Positions 25,125-33,841 of a stretch of DNA of 64,000 nt are shown one piece after another. Made by a program: the position numbers and the translations under genes. Position 1 is the first letter of the stretch. Every line of letters begins with the position of its first letter. This DNA comes from Rathayibacter sp. VKM Ac-2760 (GTDB lineage: Bacteria > Actinomycetota > Actinomycetes > Actinomycetales > Microbacteriaceae), in assembly GCF_009834185.1 (NCBI RefSeq), contig NZ_CP047173.1:3286001-3350000 (forward strand), given 5' to 3'. The notes beneath the pieces are model-generated. The model saw only the letters and a list, made by a program, of their open reading frames with translations. It ran no database searches and was not told the origin of the DNA.

Positions 25125-26426
25125 TCACTTCACGGAGAAGCCGTTGGAGACGAGGTCGTCGGTGGTGATCTCCTGCATCGCGGCGACCGCGTCGACGAAG
25201 GCCTGCTTCGTCCTGGCGTCGGCGGCCTTCGCGAACTCGTCGTTGTAGGCGCTGAACGCCACGTTGACGTTCGGGCCGTAGGTGAACGAGGAGACCGCGT
25301 CGGAGGCCTCGGCGGCGACGTCGTAGAAGTCGGCCTGGTCGGCGAAGAACTCCGGCGAGGTCGTCAGCGCGTCGCTCGCGGCGGCGGTGGCGGCGGGGTA
25401 GACGCCCGAGATGTCGGCGAGGGCGGCGACCGCCTCCGGGTCGCTGTTCAGCCAGGTGGCGAACTCGACCGCTGCCTGGACGTGGTCGGACTGCGTCGTG
25501 ACGGCCGTGCTCGAGCCGCCCCAGTTGCCGTTCGACGGCGCGGAGGCGTCCCACTGCGGCAGGGTCGCGGCGGTCCAGAGACCGGCGGTGTCCGGTGCGT
25601 TGCCGCCCAGCACGCCGGGGGCCCAGACCGAGCTGATCCAGCCGACCTGCGAGCCGTCGTTCAGGCCCGCGTTCCACTCCGGGGTGTACATCGGCTTGTT
25701 GTCGATCGCGCCCTCCTCGACGAGGCCGCCCCAGTAGTCGGCGACCGTCTCGGTCGGGCCGGCGTCGATGTCGACTCCCCAGCTCTGGTCGTCGATCGAC
25801 CACCAGGAGGCGCCGGCCTGCTGCGCGAGGCCGGCGAACCAGCCCGCGTCGTTGGCCGAGAAGGTGCCGAGGTACGTCGACGGGTCGGCGGCGTGGACGG
25901 CGCGCGCGACCTCCGCGTACTCCTCCCACGTCGTCGGGACCGACAGGCCGAGGCTGTCGAGGATGTCCGTGCGGTAGTAGGCCATCATCGGGCCCGAGTC
26001 CTGCGGGATCGCGTAGACCGCGTCGCCGCCCAGGGTCACGGAGGACCAGACGCCGTCGGAGTACTCGCCGGCCAGGTCGCCGGGCACCTCGCCGGCGATG
26101 TCCGCGAGCGCGTCGGACGCGACGAGGGTCGGGATCTTCTGGTACTCGGCCTGGATCAGGTCCGGAGCGCCGCTGCCGGCCTTGATCGCGGTGAGCAGCT
26201 TGGTGATGGCGGGGTCGCCGCCGTCCTGCTTGTTCACCGTGACCTGGATGTCGGGGTTCTGCTCGTTCCAGATCTCGACGACCTGCTCGAGGTTCGGGGC
26301 CCAGGCCCAGTAGTTGAGCGTGACGGGGCCGGACTCGCCCGCGTCGCCCGACGCGGTGCAGCCGGTGAGGGTCAGGGCGGCGGCAGCCGCGGTCGCGATG
26401 GCGGCCCTGCGGAGTGATGTGCGCAT
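25125..26426 (-). CDS. Sugar ABC transporter substrate-binding lipoprotein
   Basis: 433 residues, family 1 solute-binding protein. Lipobox LTLTGC at residues ~18-23; then LNYWAWAPNLEQVVEIWNEQ, the usual opening of this family, and the substrate-cleft region with several Trp. AAGGAGG precedes the ATG. First gene of the operon running through two permeases to the LacI regulator. Substrate inferred as a beta-galactoside from the divergent GH42 gene. Confidence 0.93.
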   Translation of the reverse strand: MRTSLRRAAIATAAAAALTLTGCTASGDAGESGPVTLNYWAWAPNLEQVVEIWNEQNPDIQVTVNKQDGGDPAITKLLTAIKAGSGAPDLIQAEYQKIPTLVASDALADIAGEVPGDLAGEYSDGVWSSVTLGGDAVYAIPQDSGPMMAYYRTDILDSLGLSVPTTWEEYAEVARAVHAADPSTYLGTFSANDAGWFAGLAQQAGASWWSIDDQSWGVDIDAGPTETVADYWGGLVEEGAIDNKPMYTPEWNAGLNDGSQVGWISSVWAPGVLGGNAPDTAGLWTAATLPQWDASAPSNGNWGGSSTAVTTQSDHVQAAVEFATWLNSDPEAVAALADISGVYPAATAAASDALTTSPEFFADQADFYDVAAEASDAVSSFTYGPNVNVAFSAYNDEFAKAADARTKQAFVDAVAAMQEITTDDLVSNGFSVK

Positions 26427-26497
26427 TCGTCCTCCTTGTCGAAGTGCTGTGGGGTGTGGTGCAACGGGCGCTCCGACGAGGGTGGACGACGGTGTAC

Positions 26498-26541
26498 CTG
26501 TGAGCGGTTACAGTCACTCACACGCTGCGGCGGGCTGTCAA
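26498..26541 (-). promoter_or_regulatory. LacI-type operator and -35 box, sugar cassette
   Basis: CTGTGAGCGGTTACAG (26498-26513) is a 16-bp dyad, 12 of 16 symmetric, closely resembling the core of E. coli lacO1. A TTGACA -35 box on the minus strand is at 26536-26541, placing the operator around the -10/start region of the binding-protein promoter. It lies in the 224-bp divergent gap with the GH42 gene. Confidence 0.6.
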
Positions 26542-26650
26542 CTCGGGATTGCGCCATGCATACGCGGGGCTCGGGGTCTCGTCGGTCCGGGCCGATGCGG
26601 CGATTTCCGTGCTAGAACTGGGAGCGCACACAGTCGAAGGAGATCGCAGC

Positions 26651-28717
26651 ATGACCACCGACCTCAGCTCTTCCGCGCCGGACGCGGTGGCCGAGCAGCC
26701 CCGCCCCGCCGCCCTCGGCCGGCCGGGGAGGCCCCTCCTCGGCGGCCGCGCCGAGATCCGCTACGGCGGCGACTACAACCCCGAGCAGTGGCCCCGCGAG
26801 GTCTGGGACGAGGACATCGCCCTGATGCGCAGCGCCGGGGTGAACCTGGTCAGCGTCGGCATCTTCTCCTGGGCTCTGCTCGAGCCGCGCGAGGGCGAGT
26901 ACGACTTCTCCTTCCTGGACGAGCTGATCGGCCTGCTGCACGACGCCGGGATCGACGTCGACCTCGCGACCCCGACCGCCGCTCCCCCGGCCTGGTTCTG
27001 GACGAAGTACCCCGATGCGCGCCCGGTGACCCGCGAGGGACTCACCCTCGGCTGGGGCTCCCGCGGCATGGTCGGCGCCAGCGCGCCGCAGTACCGCGCC
27101 GCGTGCGTCGCCCTGACCGAGCGGCTGGCCGCGCGCTACGCCGAGCACCCCGCCGTCGTGCTCTGGCACGTGCACAACGAGTACGGCGCCCCGATCAGCG
27201 AGGACTACTCCGAGCACAGCGTCCGCGCCTTCCGGCTCTGGCTGCAGGGCCGCTACGGCACGCTCGACGCGCTGAACGACGCCTGGGGAACGCTGTTCTG
27301 GGGGCAGGTCTACGGCGAGTGGGCGGAGATCGACGCCCCGCGCCTCTCCGCGAGCGTCGTCAACCAGACGCAGCGGCTCGACTTCGCCCGGTTCACCTCG
27401 CACGCGCTGCTGGAGTGCTATCGGGCCGAGCGCGACGCGATCAAGCGCTTCGCCCCGCTCACCCCCGTCACCACGAACTTCATGGCGACCAACTGCCCGT
27501 CGGTGGACCTCTGGAAGTGGCGCGACGAGGTCGACCTGGTCGCGAACGACCACTACCTCGTGGCGGAGCGGCGCGACAACCACGTGCTGCTGGCGATGGA
27601 CGCCGATCTCACCCGCTCCCTCGCGGGCGGCGAGCCGTGGATCCTGATGGAGCACTCCACCTCGGCGGTCAACTGGCAGCCGCGCAACATCGCCAAGCGC
27701 CGCGGCGAGCTCGCCCGCAACAGCATGAGCCACCTGGCCCGCGGGGCCGACGCGATCCTCTACTTCCAGTTCCGCGCCTCGCGCTACGGCGCCGAGAAGT
27801 TCCACTCGGCGATGCTGCCGCACGCCGGCGTCGGCAGCCGGATCTGGAAGGAGGTGGTCGCGCTCGGCGACGAGCTCGCCGGCCTCTCCGAGGTGCTCGG
27901 CTCGACCGTGCGCGCGCGCACCGCGATCCTCTGGGACTGGGAGTCGTTCTGGGCGCAGGACCTCGAGTGGCGGCCCTCGGTCGAGCTCGAGCACCGCGAG
28001 CGCGTCGTCGCGTACTACACCGAGCTCTGGCGGCGCGGGGTGAGCGTCGACTTCGCGCACCCGCACGCCGACCTGTCCGGCTACGACGTCGTCCTGGCGC
28101 CCGCGCTCTACCTCGTCGACGACGAGTCGCAGGCGAACATCGAGGGCTACGTGCGGGCGGGCGGCACCTTCGTGGCGTCCTACTTCTCCGGCGTCGTCGA
28201 CGAGAACGACGCCGTGCGGCCGGGAGGCGCTCCCGGTGCGTTCCGCGAGGTGCTCGGCGTGGCCGTGCCGGAGTTCCTGCCGCTCTACGCGGACCAGACG
28301 GTCGCCCTCAGCTCCGGCGCCCGGGCCACGGGCTGGGCGGAGGAGCTCGTGCTCGAGGGGGCGGACACGGTCGCCGCGTACCTGGACGGGCCGGCCGCCG
28401 GCGGTCCGGCGGTCACCCGGAACGGCTACGGCGCGGGCCGGGCCTGGTACGTCTCCACCCGGGTGAGCGGCGACGACCTCGGCGCGATCGTCGAGGACGC
28501 CCTGCGCGACGCCGGTCTCGAGGCCGGGCTCTCCCCCGAGGGTCTCGAGGTCGTGACGCGGGAGTCGGCCGATGCGGACTTCGTCTTCCACCTCAACCAC
28601 TCCGAGGCGGACGTCACCGTCGACGCCACCGGCGTCGAGCTGCTGACGGGCGCGGAGTGCGCCGGCGTCCTCGTCGTCCCGGCGGGCCTCGTCCGCATCG
28701 TGCGCCGCGCGCGCTGA
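26651..28717 (+). CDS. GH42 beta-galactosidase
   Basis: 688 residues. Opens with RYGGDYNPEQWPREVWDEDI, the GH42 hallmark. Catalytic acid/base Glu in WHVHNEYG near residue 177 and nucleophile Glu in ILMEHSTSAVNWQ near 334; the C-terminal trimerisation and beta domains follow. No signal peptide, so intracellular: it would split galactosides brought in by the divergent ABC importer. The start at 26651 is chosen for AAGGAG upstream; the frame is open about 100 nt earlier. Confidence 0.94.
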   Translation: MTTDLSSSAPDAVAEQPRPAALGRPGRPLLGGRAEIRYGGDYNPEQWPREVWDEDIALMRSAGVNLVSVGIFSWALLEPREGEYDFSFLDELIGLLHDAGIDVDLATPTAAPPAWFWTKYPDARPVTREGLTLGWGSRGMVGASAPQYRAACVALTERLAARYAEHPAVVLWHVHNEYGAPISEDYSEHSVRAFRLWLQGRYGTLDALNDAWGTLFWGQVYGEWAEIDAPRLSASVVNQTQRLDFARFTSHALLECYRAERDAIKRFAPLTPVTTNFMATNCPSVDLWKWRDEVDLVANDHYLVAERRDNHVLLAMDADLTRSLAGGEPWILMEHSTSAVNWQPRNIAKRRGELARNSMSHLARGADAILYFQFRASRYGAEKFHSAMLPHAGVGSRIWKEVVALGDELAGLSEVLGSTVRARTAILWDWESFWAQDLEWRPSVELEHRERVVAYYTELWRRGVSVDFAHPHADLSGYDVVLAPALYLVDDESQANIEGYVRAGGTFVASYFSGVVDENDAVRPGGAPGAFREVLGVAVPEFLPLYADQTVALSSGARATGWAEELVLEGADTVAAYLDGPAAGGPAVTRNGYGAGRAWYVSTRVSGDDLGAIVEDALRDAGLEAGLSPEGLEVVTRESADADFVFHLNHSEADVTVDATGVELLTGAECAGVLVVPAGLVRIVRRAR

Positions 28718-28755
28718 CGCGGCGAGCTCGAACGCGGGATCTGCTGGGAAGAGAC

Positions 28756-28946
28756 GCCTGCGCCGCAGGGGCGTATCGAAACCACCGTCACCAGCACGAC
28801 CGGCGGACGCGGATCTCGATACGCCCGCTCCGCGGGCCACTCGATCAGCAAGGACCACCTGCTGGTCGAGTAGCCCCGCAGGGGCGTATCGAGACCCGCC
28901 GACCCCAGCGCGTCCGGCGGACGCCTCCGGGCTGCTCGATCGGCAG
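28756..28946. repeat. Dispersed BIME-like repeat, copy 2
   Basis: Direct unit at 28756-28780, conserved ~40-bp spacer, inverted unit 28812-28850, second direct unit 28861-28896 and partial unit near 28927-28946. It lies between the converging GH42 and livK genes. The segment 28766-28853 matches 10256-10344 at roughly nine bases in ten. Confidence 0.85.
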
Positions 28947-28961
28947 GCGTCCCGGGCACGA

Positions 28962-28995
28962 CGAAGGGGCCCGGTCGGAGGACCGGGCCCCTTCG
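28962..28995 (-). terminator. livK terminator
   Basis: Perfect 15-bp stem CGAAGGGGCCCGGTC with GGAG loop, about 30 nt after the livK stop. It may act in both directions. Confidence 0.75.
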
Positions 28996-29025
28996 CGCGT
29001 CACGGCCGGAGCCGCGGGCGGGGTA

Positions 29026-30315
29026 CTAGTTCAGCGAGCCGTCGACGGTCTCCTCGAAGGAGGTCGCGTTGCCGTCCGAGTACTTGTAGATCGAGACCGA
29101 GGCCTCGGTCGGGTCGCCGTTCTCGTCCCACGAGATCGGGCCGGAGAGGCCGTCGTAGTCGATGTCCTCACCGTCGGCGATCATCGCGGCGCAGTCGGCG
29201 AAGGTGGTGCACTTCGTGCCGCCCTCGGAGACCGACTGCAGGTTGTCGCGGATGGTCGCACCGTCGGTCGCGCCGCCCTGGAGCGCCGCGAGAGCGGCGA
29301 GCACCGTGGCGTCGTACGACTCGGGAGCGTAGCTGAACACCGTCAGCGCGGCGTTCCCCTGCTCCTCGACGAGCGCCTGGAGGTTCGACTGGAACTCGTC
29401 GGACGCCTGCACACCGGGGTTGGTGAACTGGGCGCCGGCGATGTCGACGTTCGTGTCCGCGTCGGTGATGACGCCGTAGTTGCCGTCCGTGCCGTAGAGG
29501 TTCGCGAAGTCGAAGCCCTTGGCCGCGAGCTGCTCCGCGATCGTCGTGATCTCGTCGAACGAGATGACCACGAGCGCGTCGGGGTTCGGGGCCAGCAGCG
29601 AGGTCAACGCCGAGTTGAAGTCGGTCGAGGCCGGCTCGAAGATCTCCTCGGCGGCGATGGTCGCGCCACCCGCCTCGAGGGTCTCCTTGATGTTCGACTC
29701 GAGGCCGGTGCCGTACGCGTCGTTCAGGTACAGGATCGAGACGTTGGTCTTGCCGTCGCCGAGGATCTTGTTGCCGAGGATGCGACCCTGGAGCACGTCC
29801 GAGGGGGCGGTGCGCCAGTAGTAGCCGTCGTCGTCGTAGGTGGTGAAGTCGGGCGAGGTGTTCGCCGGCGAGATCTGGACGACGCCCGCCTGGGTCACCT
29901 GGTCGATGAACGTCTTCGAGACGCCCGACGAGGCCGCACCGATGATGACGCTCGCGCCGTCGGCGATGAGGGACGTCGCGGACTGCGTCGCGATGTCGGT
30001 CGTGGTGTCGCCCGAGTCCTTCTGCTCCACGTCGATCGTGACGCCGGCGGCGGCGTCGTTGATGTCCTTGACCGCGAGGTCGACGCCCGCGATCTCGGGC
30101 GGGCCGAGGACGGCGAGGGTGCCGGTCTGGGGGAGGATGGTGCCGATCTTGAGGGACAGGCCGCCGGCCTCGCCGCCGTCGGTCCCCGTGTCGCCGCCGC
30201 CGCCGCTGGCGCAGCCGGCGAGGACGAGGGCACTGGCGCCCAGGATGGCGACTCCGCCGAGGGTTGCCCGGAGGGACCGCGCGCGAGCCGAGCCGGCCTT
30301 CGCGTAAACGCCCAT
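29026..30315 (-). CDS. livK: Branched-chain amino-acid ABC substrate-binding lipoprotein
   Basis: 429 residues. Signal peptide with lipobox LVLAGC, a Gly/Asp-rich linker, then the LivK-type periplasmic-binding domain (KIGTILPQTGTLAVLGPPEI; DGASVIIGAASSG). It should deliver substrate to LivHMGF, although it lies 8.5 kb away and on the other strand. ATG at 30315 with AAGGAG upstream; the longer open frame is ignored. Start -10/-35 boxes are clear (next entry). Confidence 0.92.
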   Translation of the reverse strand: MGVYAKAGSARARSLRATLGGVAILGASALVLAGCASGGGGDTGTDGGEAGGLSLKIGTILPQTGTLAVLGPPEIAGVDLAVKDINDAAAGVTIDVEQKDSGDTTTDIATQSATSLIADGASVIIGAASSGVSKTFIDQVTQAGVVQISPANTSPDFTTYDDDGYYWRTAPSDVLQGRILGNKILGDGKTNVSILYLNDAYGTGLESNIKETLEAGGATIAAEEIFEPASTDFNSALTSLLAPNPDALVVISFDEITTIAEQLAAKGFDFANLYGTDGNYGVITDADTNVDIAGAQFTNPGVQASDEFQSNLQALVEEQGNAALTVFSYAPESYDATVLAALAALQGGATDGATIRDNLQSVSEGGTKCTTFADCAAMIADGEDIDYDGLSGPISWDENGDPTEASVSIYKYSDGNATSFEETVDGSLN

Positions 30316-30371
30316 GTTGCTCCTTGAGAGGTGATTGTCGTGGGAGCGGCGCCGGAGGCAACCGCTCGGCC

Positions 30372-30400
30372 AACCTAACCTCCGCGGCAGCCGTGAACAA
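30372..30400 (-). promoter_or_regulatory. livK: livK promoter
   Basis: -35 TTGTTC (30395-30400), 17-bp spacer, -10 TAGGTT (30372-30377) on the minus strand; predicted 5' leader about 50 nt. Confidence 0.6.
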
Positions 30401-30482
30401 TACGGGGGTGTTTCAGATGCGTTTCGCGACCCGATCGTTACTTTTCGTCGTCGCGGCGCTCTGCGGCGACGCGATCCGCAGA

Positions 30483-31376
30483 TCAGGCGCTCAGTCGGCG
30501 CCTCCGGCGCTCGGCGGCGACGAGGTCGGCTGAGAAGATCACCAGGGCCGCCCAGACCAGAGCGAAGCCGATCCAGCGCTCCGGCGGCATGGCCTCGTGC
30601 AGCACGAACGCACCGACGACGAACTGCAGGACCGGCGTCAGGTACTGGATGAAGCCGACGATCGAGAGCGGGAGCCGCCGGGCCGCGCCCGCGAACAGCA
30701 GCAGCGGGACGGCGGTGACGATCCCGGCCGAGGCGAGGATGAGCGCGTGCCCGGTGCCCTCGGTGCCGAGGGTCAGCCCGACGAGGGAGCCGACCACGGT
30801 CAGCTGCACGACCGCCAGCGGCGCGAGCCAGAGCGTCTCGAGCGTGAGCCCGCTGACCGCGTCCATCCGCCCGCCGACGCGGCTCTTGACGAGACCGTAG
30901 AGGCCGAAGGAGAAGGCGAGCACGAGCGAGACCCACGGGAACGCCCCGTAGCCGACGGCGATGACGAGCACCGCGACGGCGCTGACGCCCATCGCGACCC
31001 ACTGCGCCGGACGGAGCCGCTCGCGCAGCACGATCACGCCGAGCAGCACCGTGACGAGCGGATTGATGAAGTAGCCCAGCGCCGCCTCGATCACGTGACC
31101 GGTGGTCGTCGCGATGACGTAGACCTGCCAGTTGACGTAGATGAGCACGCCGGCGATCGCCATCACCCCGAGCAGCTTCGGCTCGCGGAACAGCCCGGCG
31201 AAGCCGCGCCAGCTGCGGGTCACCGTCAGCAGGATCAGGCAGAAGACGAGCGAGAAGAGCACCCGCAGCGCGACGATCTCGAACGGGGAGGCCGGCGCCA
31301 TCGCGATGAAGTAGAGCGGCATCGCGCCCCAGAGCAGGTAGGCGGCGAAGCCGAACCAGAGGCCGGTGGACGACAT
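30483..31376 (-). CDS. rarD: EamA-family transporter RarD
   Basis: 297 residues from the ATG at 31376, about ten hydrophobic segments, with RarD signatures FGFAAYLLWGAMPLYF and AALGYFINPLVTVLLG. Substrate unknown. The ATG gives the usual family length but lacks a good ribosome binding site. An in-frame GTG at 31499 stands 7 nt after a TAGCAT box and would give a leaderless 338-residue form with a low-complexity N-terminus. I cannot decide between them. Confidence 0.85.
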   Translation of the reverse strand: MSSTGLWFGFAAYLLWGAMPLYFIAMAPASPFEIVALRVLFSLVFCLILLTVTRSWRGFAGLFREPKLLGVMAIAGVLIYVNWQVYVIATTTGHVIEAALGYFINPLVTVLLGVIVLRERLRPAQWVAMGVSAVAVLVIAVGYGAFPWVSLVLAFSFGLYGLVKSRVGGRMDAVSGLTLETLWLAPLAVVQLTVVGSLVGLTLGTEGTGHALILASAGIVTAVPLLLFAGAARRLPLSIVGFIQYLTPVLQFVVGAFVLHEAMPPERWIGFALVWAALVIFSADLVAAERRRRRLSA

Positions 31377-31506
31377 CGCGCCGCCGACGCCCTTCAGCGG
31401 GCCGGAGCCCTTCACGGGCAGGGCCTCGACGCCCTCGCCGGCCGCGGCGTCGCTCGTCGTCGGCGAGGCGGGATCGGCGGGGAGGCGGGAGGCGGGCACC
31501 CGTCCG

Positions 31507-31512
31507 ATGCTA
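31507..31512 (-). promoter_or_regulatory. Possible -10 box for rarD
   Basis: TAGCAT 7 nt before an in-frame GTG (31499), the same spacing as other leaderless genes here. Confidence 0.35.
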
Positions 31513-31600
31513 CGCAGGCCCCGGGCCCGCGGACCGCCCGGAACGGTCACCGGACGTCAGGATCAGGCCACCGGTCGCGAAGAGGACCGCGGGCGGACGG

Positions 31601-31636
31601 CGAAGGGCCCGGCGACTCTCGTCACCGGGCCCTTCG
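31601..31636 (-). terminator. groES terminator
   Basis: GC-rich hairpin CGAAGGGCCCGG... with TCTC loop, 12 nt after the groES stop. Confidence 0.75.
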
Positions 31637-31648
31637 GAGGATCCGTCT

Positions 31649-31945
31649 CTAGCGGACGACGACCGCGAGGACGTCGCGAGCGGAGAGGACCAGCAGGTCG
31701 TCTCCACCGAACTTGACCTCGGTTCCGCCGTACTTGGAGTAGATGACCTTGTCACCGACGGCCACGTCCAGCGGGACGCGGTTGCCGTTGTCGTCGATGC
31801 GGCCGGGGCCGACGGCGACGACTTCGCCCTCCTGGGGCTTCTCCTTGGCGGTGTCGGGGATGACGAGACCGGACGCAGTGACCTGCTCGGCCTCGACCTG
31901 CTTGATGACGATGCGATCTTCGAGCGGCTTGATGGACACCGACAC
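31649..31945 (-). CDS. groES: Co-chaperonin GroES
   Basis: 98 residues, full-length Cpn10 with SIKPLEDRIVIKQVEAEQ at the start and the EVKFGGDDLLVLSARDVLAV end. Caps GroEL during protein folding. GTG start with AGAGG upstream. No groEL follows; a terminator does, so groEL must be elsewhere. Controlled by two CIRCE elements, hence by HrcA. Confidence 0.96.
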   Translation of the reverse strand: MSVSIKPLEDRIVIKQVEAEQVTASGLVIPDTAKEKPQEGEVVAVGPGRIDDNGNRVPLDVAVGDKVIYSKYGGTEVKFGGDDLLVLSARDVLAVVVR

Positions 31946-31988
31946 GGTTGACCTCTTTCTTGACGACGACGGGGGCGGAGCGCCGCCG

Positions 31989-32015
31989 TTGGCAGACACG
32001 CTCCGAGAGTGCTAG
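31989..32015 (-). promoter_or_regulatory. Degenerate CIRCE element 2 (groES)
   Basis: CTAGCACTC - 9 nt - GTCTGCCAA read on the minus strand: left half nearly consensus (TTAGCACTC), right half 6 of 9. HrcA site by comparison with the known consensus. Confidence 0.6.
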
Positions 32016-32035
32016 CTCCACTGTAGAGGCTCGGC

Positions 32036-32060
32036 TGGCACTCGTGCAATCAGAGTGCCA
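32036..32060 (-). promoter_or_regulatory. CIRCE element 1 and groES promoter
   Basis: TGGCACTC - GTGCAATCA - GAGTGCCA, a symmetric CIRCE with the standard 9-nt spacer. A -35 TTGCAC (32044-32049) sits inside it and a -10 TACAGT (32020-32025) 18 bp away, so HrcA binding would block RNA polymerase. Confidence 0.85.
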
Positions 32061-32094
32061 GGCAGGCGCGCCGTGACGGTCGGAGGCCGTGGCC

Positions 32095-32100
32095 TAGCAT
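32095..32100 (+). promoter_or_regulatory. -10 box for leaderless 32107 gene
   Basis: TAGCAT, 6 nt before the ATG at 32107. Confidence 0.5.
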
Positions 32101-32106
32101 GGCCGG

Positions 32107-33294
32107 ATGCAACGCGCCGAGCTGGTCGAGCTCCTCTCCCCCGAGGGGCTGCGGCTCCTCGACTCCCTCGACGGCTACCGCTCCGACGACCTCGTACGGG
32201 CCGTCGCGTCGCTCCGCTCGGCCGGCCACTCGCCCGGCCTGGTCTCCGCCGTGCTGACGCAGGCGCGGCTGCGGGCGAAGGCGACCCGGAAGTTCGGCGA
32301 GTTCGCGCGGTCCATGCTCTTCACCGACGCCGGGCTCGAGCAGGCGACCCGCCTCCGGGTCGCGGCGCTGCACGCCGGCCGCTTCTCCGCGGCCGGGCTG
32401 ACCCGCGTCGCCGACCTCGGCAGCGGTATCGGCGGCGATGCGCTCGCGATGGCGGCCATCGACCTCGAGGTCACCGCCGTCGACGCGGACGAGATCACCG
32501 CCACGCTCGCGAGCTTCAACCTCGCCCCGTTCCCCTCGGCGCGGGCCGTGCACGGCGACGCCGAGTCGTTCGACCTCGACGGCTTCGACGCGGTCTACCT
32601 CGACCCGGCGCGCCGCACGGCCGGCCACCGCGAGACGCGCCGGCTCGAGGATCCGGACGACTACTCGCCCTCGCTCGAGTTCGCCTTCGGCCTGGCCGCG
32701 GCGCGGCCGGTCGGCGTCAAGGTCGGGCCGGGCTTCGATCGCGACCGGATCCCCGCCGACGCCGAGGCGCAGTGGGTGTCGGTCGACGGCGAGCTCGTCG
32801 AGACGGGGATCTGGTTCGGCGCGCTCGCACGGCCGGGCGTCCGCCGCTCCGCCCTGCTGCTCGGCTCGGCCGGCGCGGTCGAGCTGACCGCGCCCGCGGA
32901 CAGCGAGGACGAGGAAGTGGGCGAGCTGGGCGCGTTCGTCCACGAGCCGGACGGCTCGGCGATCCGCGCGCGCCTGCTCGGCGAGCTGGCCCGCACGAGC
33001 GGTTCGCGGATGCTGTCGCCCGGCATCGCCTACCTCACCGGCGACGAGCCGGCCGCCTCGCCGTTCCTGCGCAGCTTCCGCGTGCTCGCCGAGCTGCCGC
33101 TCGACGAGCGCACGCTGGCCCGCGAGCTGCGCGGCCGGGGCATCGGGGTGCTCGAGATCAAGAAGCGCGGTGTCGACATCGATCCGGCGCGCTTCCGCAG
33201 GAAGCTCGGCCTCAGCGGGCGGGGCAGCGCCGTCCTGATCCTCACCCGGATCCAGGGGCGCCACCGCGCCCTGCTGGCCGAGCGGGCGTCCTGA
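32107..33294 (+). CDS. Class I SAM-dependent methyltransferase with THUMP-like C-terminus
   Basis: 395 residues. SAM-binding motif ADLGSGIGGDALAMA near residue 100; VTAVDADE (motif II acidic residue) and YLDPARR follow. The C-terminal ~80 residues (LRGRGIGVLEIKKRGVDIDP) match the THUMP-like domain of actinobacterial methyltransferases, pointing to an RNA substrate. Specific target unknown. Divergent from groES and probably leaderless. Confidence 0.85.
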   Translation: MQRAELVELLSPEGLRLLDSLDGYRSDDLVRAVASLRSAGHSPGLVSAVLTQARLRAKATRKFGEFARSMLFTDAGLEQATRLRVAALHAGRFSAAGLTRVADLGSGIGGDALAMAAIDLEVTAVDADEITATLASFNLAPFPSARAVHGDAESFDLDGFDAVYLDPARRTAGHRETRRLEDPDDYSPSLEFAFGLAAARPVGVKVGPGFDRDRIPADAEAQWVSVDGELVETGIWFGALARPGVRRSALLLGSAGAVELTAPADSEDEEVGELGAFVHEPDGSAIRARLLGELARTSGSRMLSPGIAYLTGDEPAASPFLRSFRVLAELPLDERTLARELRGRGIGVLEIKKRGVDIDPARFRRKLGLSGRGSAVLILTRIQGRHRALLAERAS

Positions 33295-33310
33295 CCGGTC
33301 CTGCCGGCGG

Positions 33311-33808
33311 CTAGCGCCCGCCGGACGAGGCGGCCGCGTCCACCGCGAGGACGAGGATGACGATGGTGACGGCGAGGTAGATCAGCGAGATCACGACGCC
33401 GGCGATGCCGGTGATGATCGCGGTCAGCGCGAGCCCGCGGGCGCCCGGCTCGCGCCGGCGGCCGAGGAAGCCGAGCACGATCGCGGGGGCCGAGAGGATG
33501 AAGCCGAAGCCCCAGGCGAAGATCGAGATCACCAGGCCGACGATGCCGAGGATCATCCCGGTGAGGCTGAGCGTCTTCGGCACCGTCGTGGGCGCCGGGA
33601 CGTAGGCGTACTGCGGCGGCGCGGCGGTCGGGGCCGGCGGCAGCGGAGTGCCGTAGGCGGGCGGCACGGCGTCGCGGGCACTCGGGCCCGGTGCCGCTGC
33701 CGCACCGGAGTGGACGGGCGGGGCCGGGGGCGCCGGCGGCACGGGAGGAGCAGGGGGGACGGGAGGTCCCGGGCGGTCGTCGGACCCGGGCAGGCTGCTG
33801 TCGCTCAT
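33311..33808 (-). CDS. DUF4190 membrane protein, Pro-rich N-terminus
   Basis: 165 residues: a proline-rich disordered N-terminus of ~75 residues and two hydrophobic segments of the DUF4190 domain around GFLGRRREPGARGLALTAII. Function unknown. Last of three DUF4190 genes in a row. TAGACT-7nt-ATG predicts a leaderless mRNA. Confidence 0.8.
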   Translation of the reverse strand: MSDSSLPGSDDRPGPPVPPAPPVPPAPPAPPVHSGAAAAPGPSARDAVPPAYGTPLPPAPTAAPPQYAYVPAPTTVPKTLSLTGMILGIVGLVISIFAWGFGFILSAPAIVLGFLGRRREPGARGLALTAIITGIAGVVISLIYLAVTIVILVLAVDAAASSGGR

Positions 33809-33815
33809 GAGTCGA

Positions 33816-33821
33816 AGTCTA
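33816..33821 (-). promoter_or_regulatory. -10 box for leaderless DUF4190 gene
   Basis: TAGACT, 7 nt before ATG at 33808. Confidence 0.5.
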
Positions 33822-33841
33822 GGACGAGGCCCACGGCCGGC

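Noticed and set aside
26314..30327. Long plus-strand open frame over GH42 and livK
   Set aside because: Out of frame with GH42 and antisense to livK; no family resemblance and low-complexity Arg-rich sequence.
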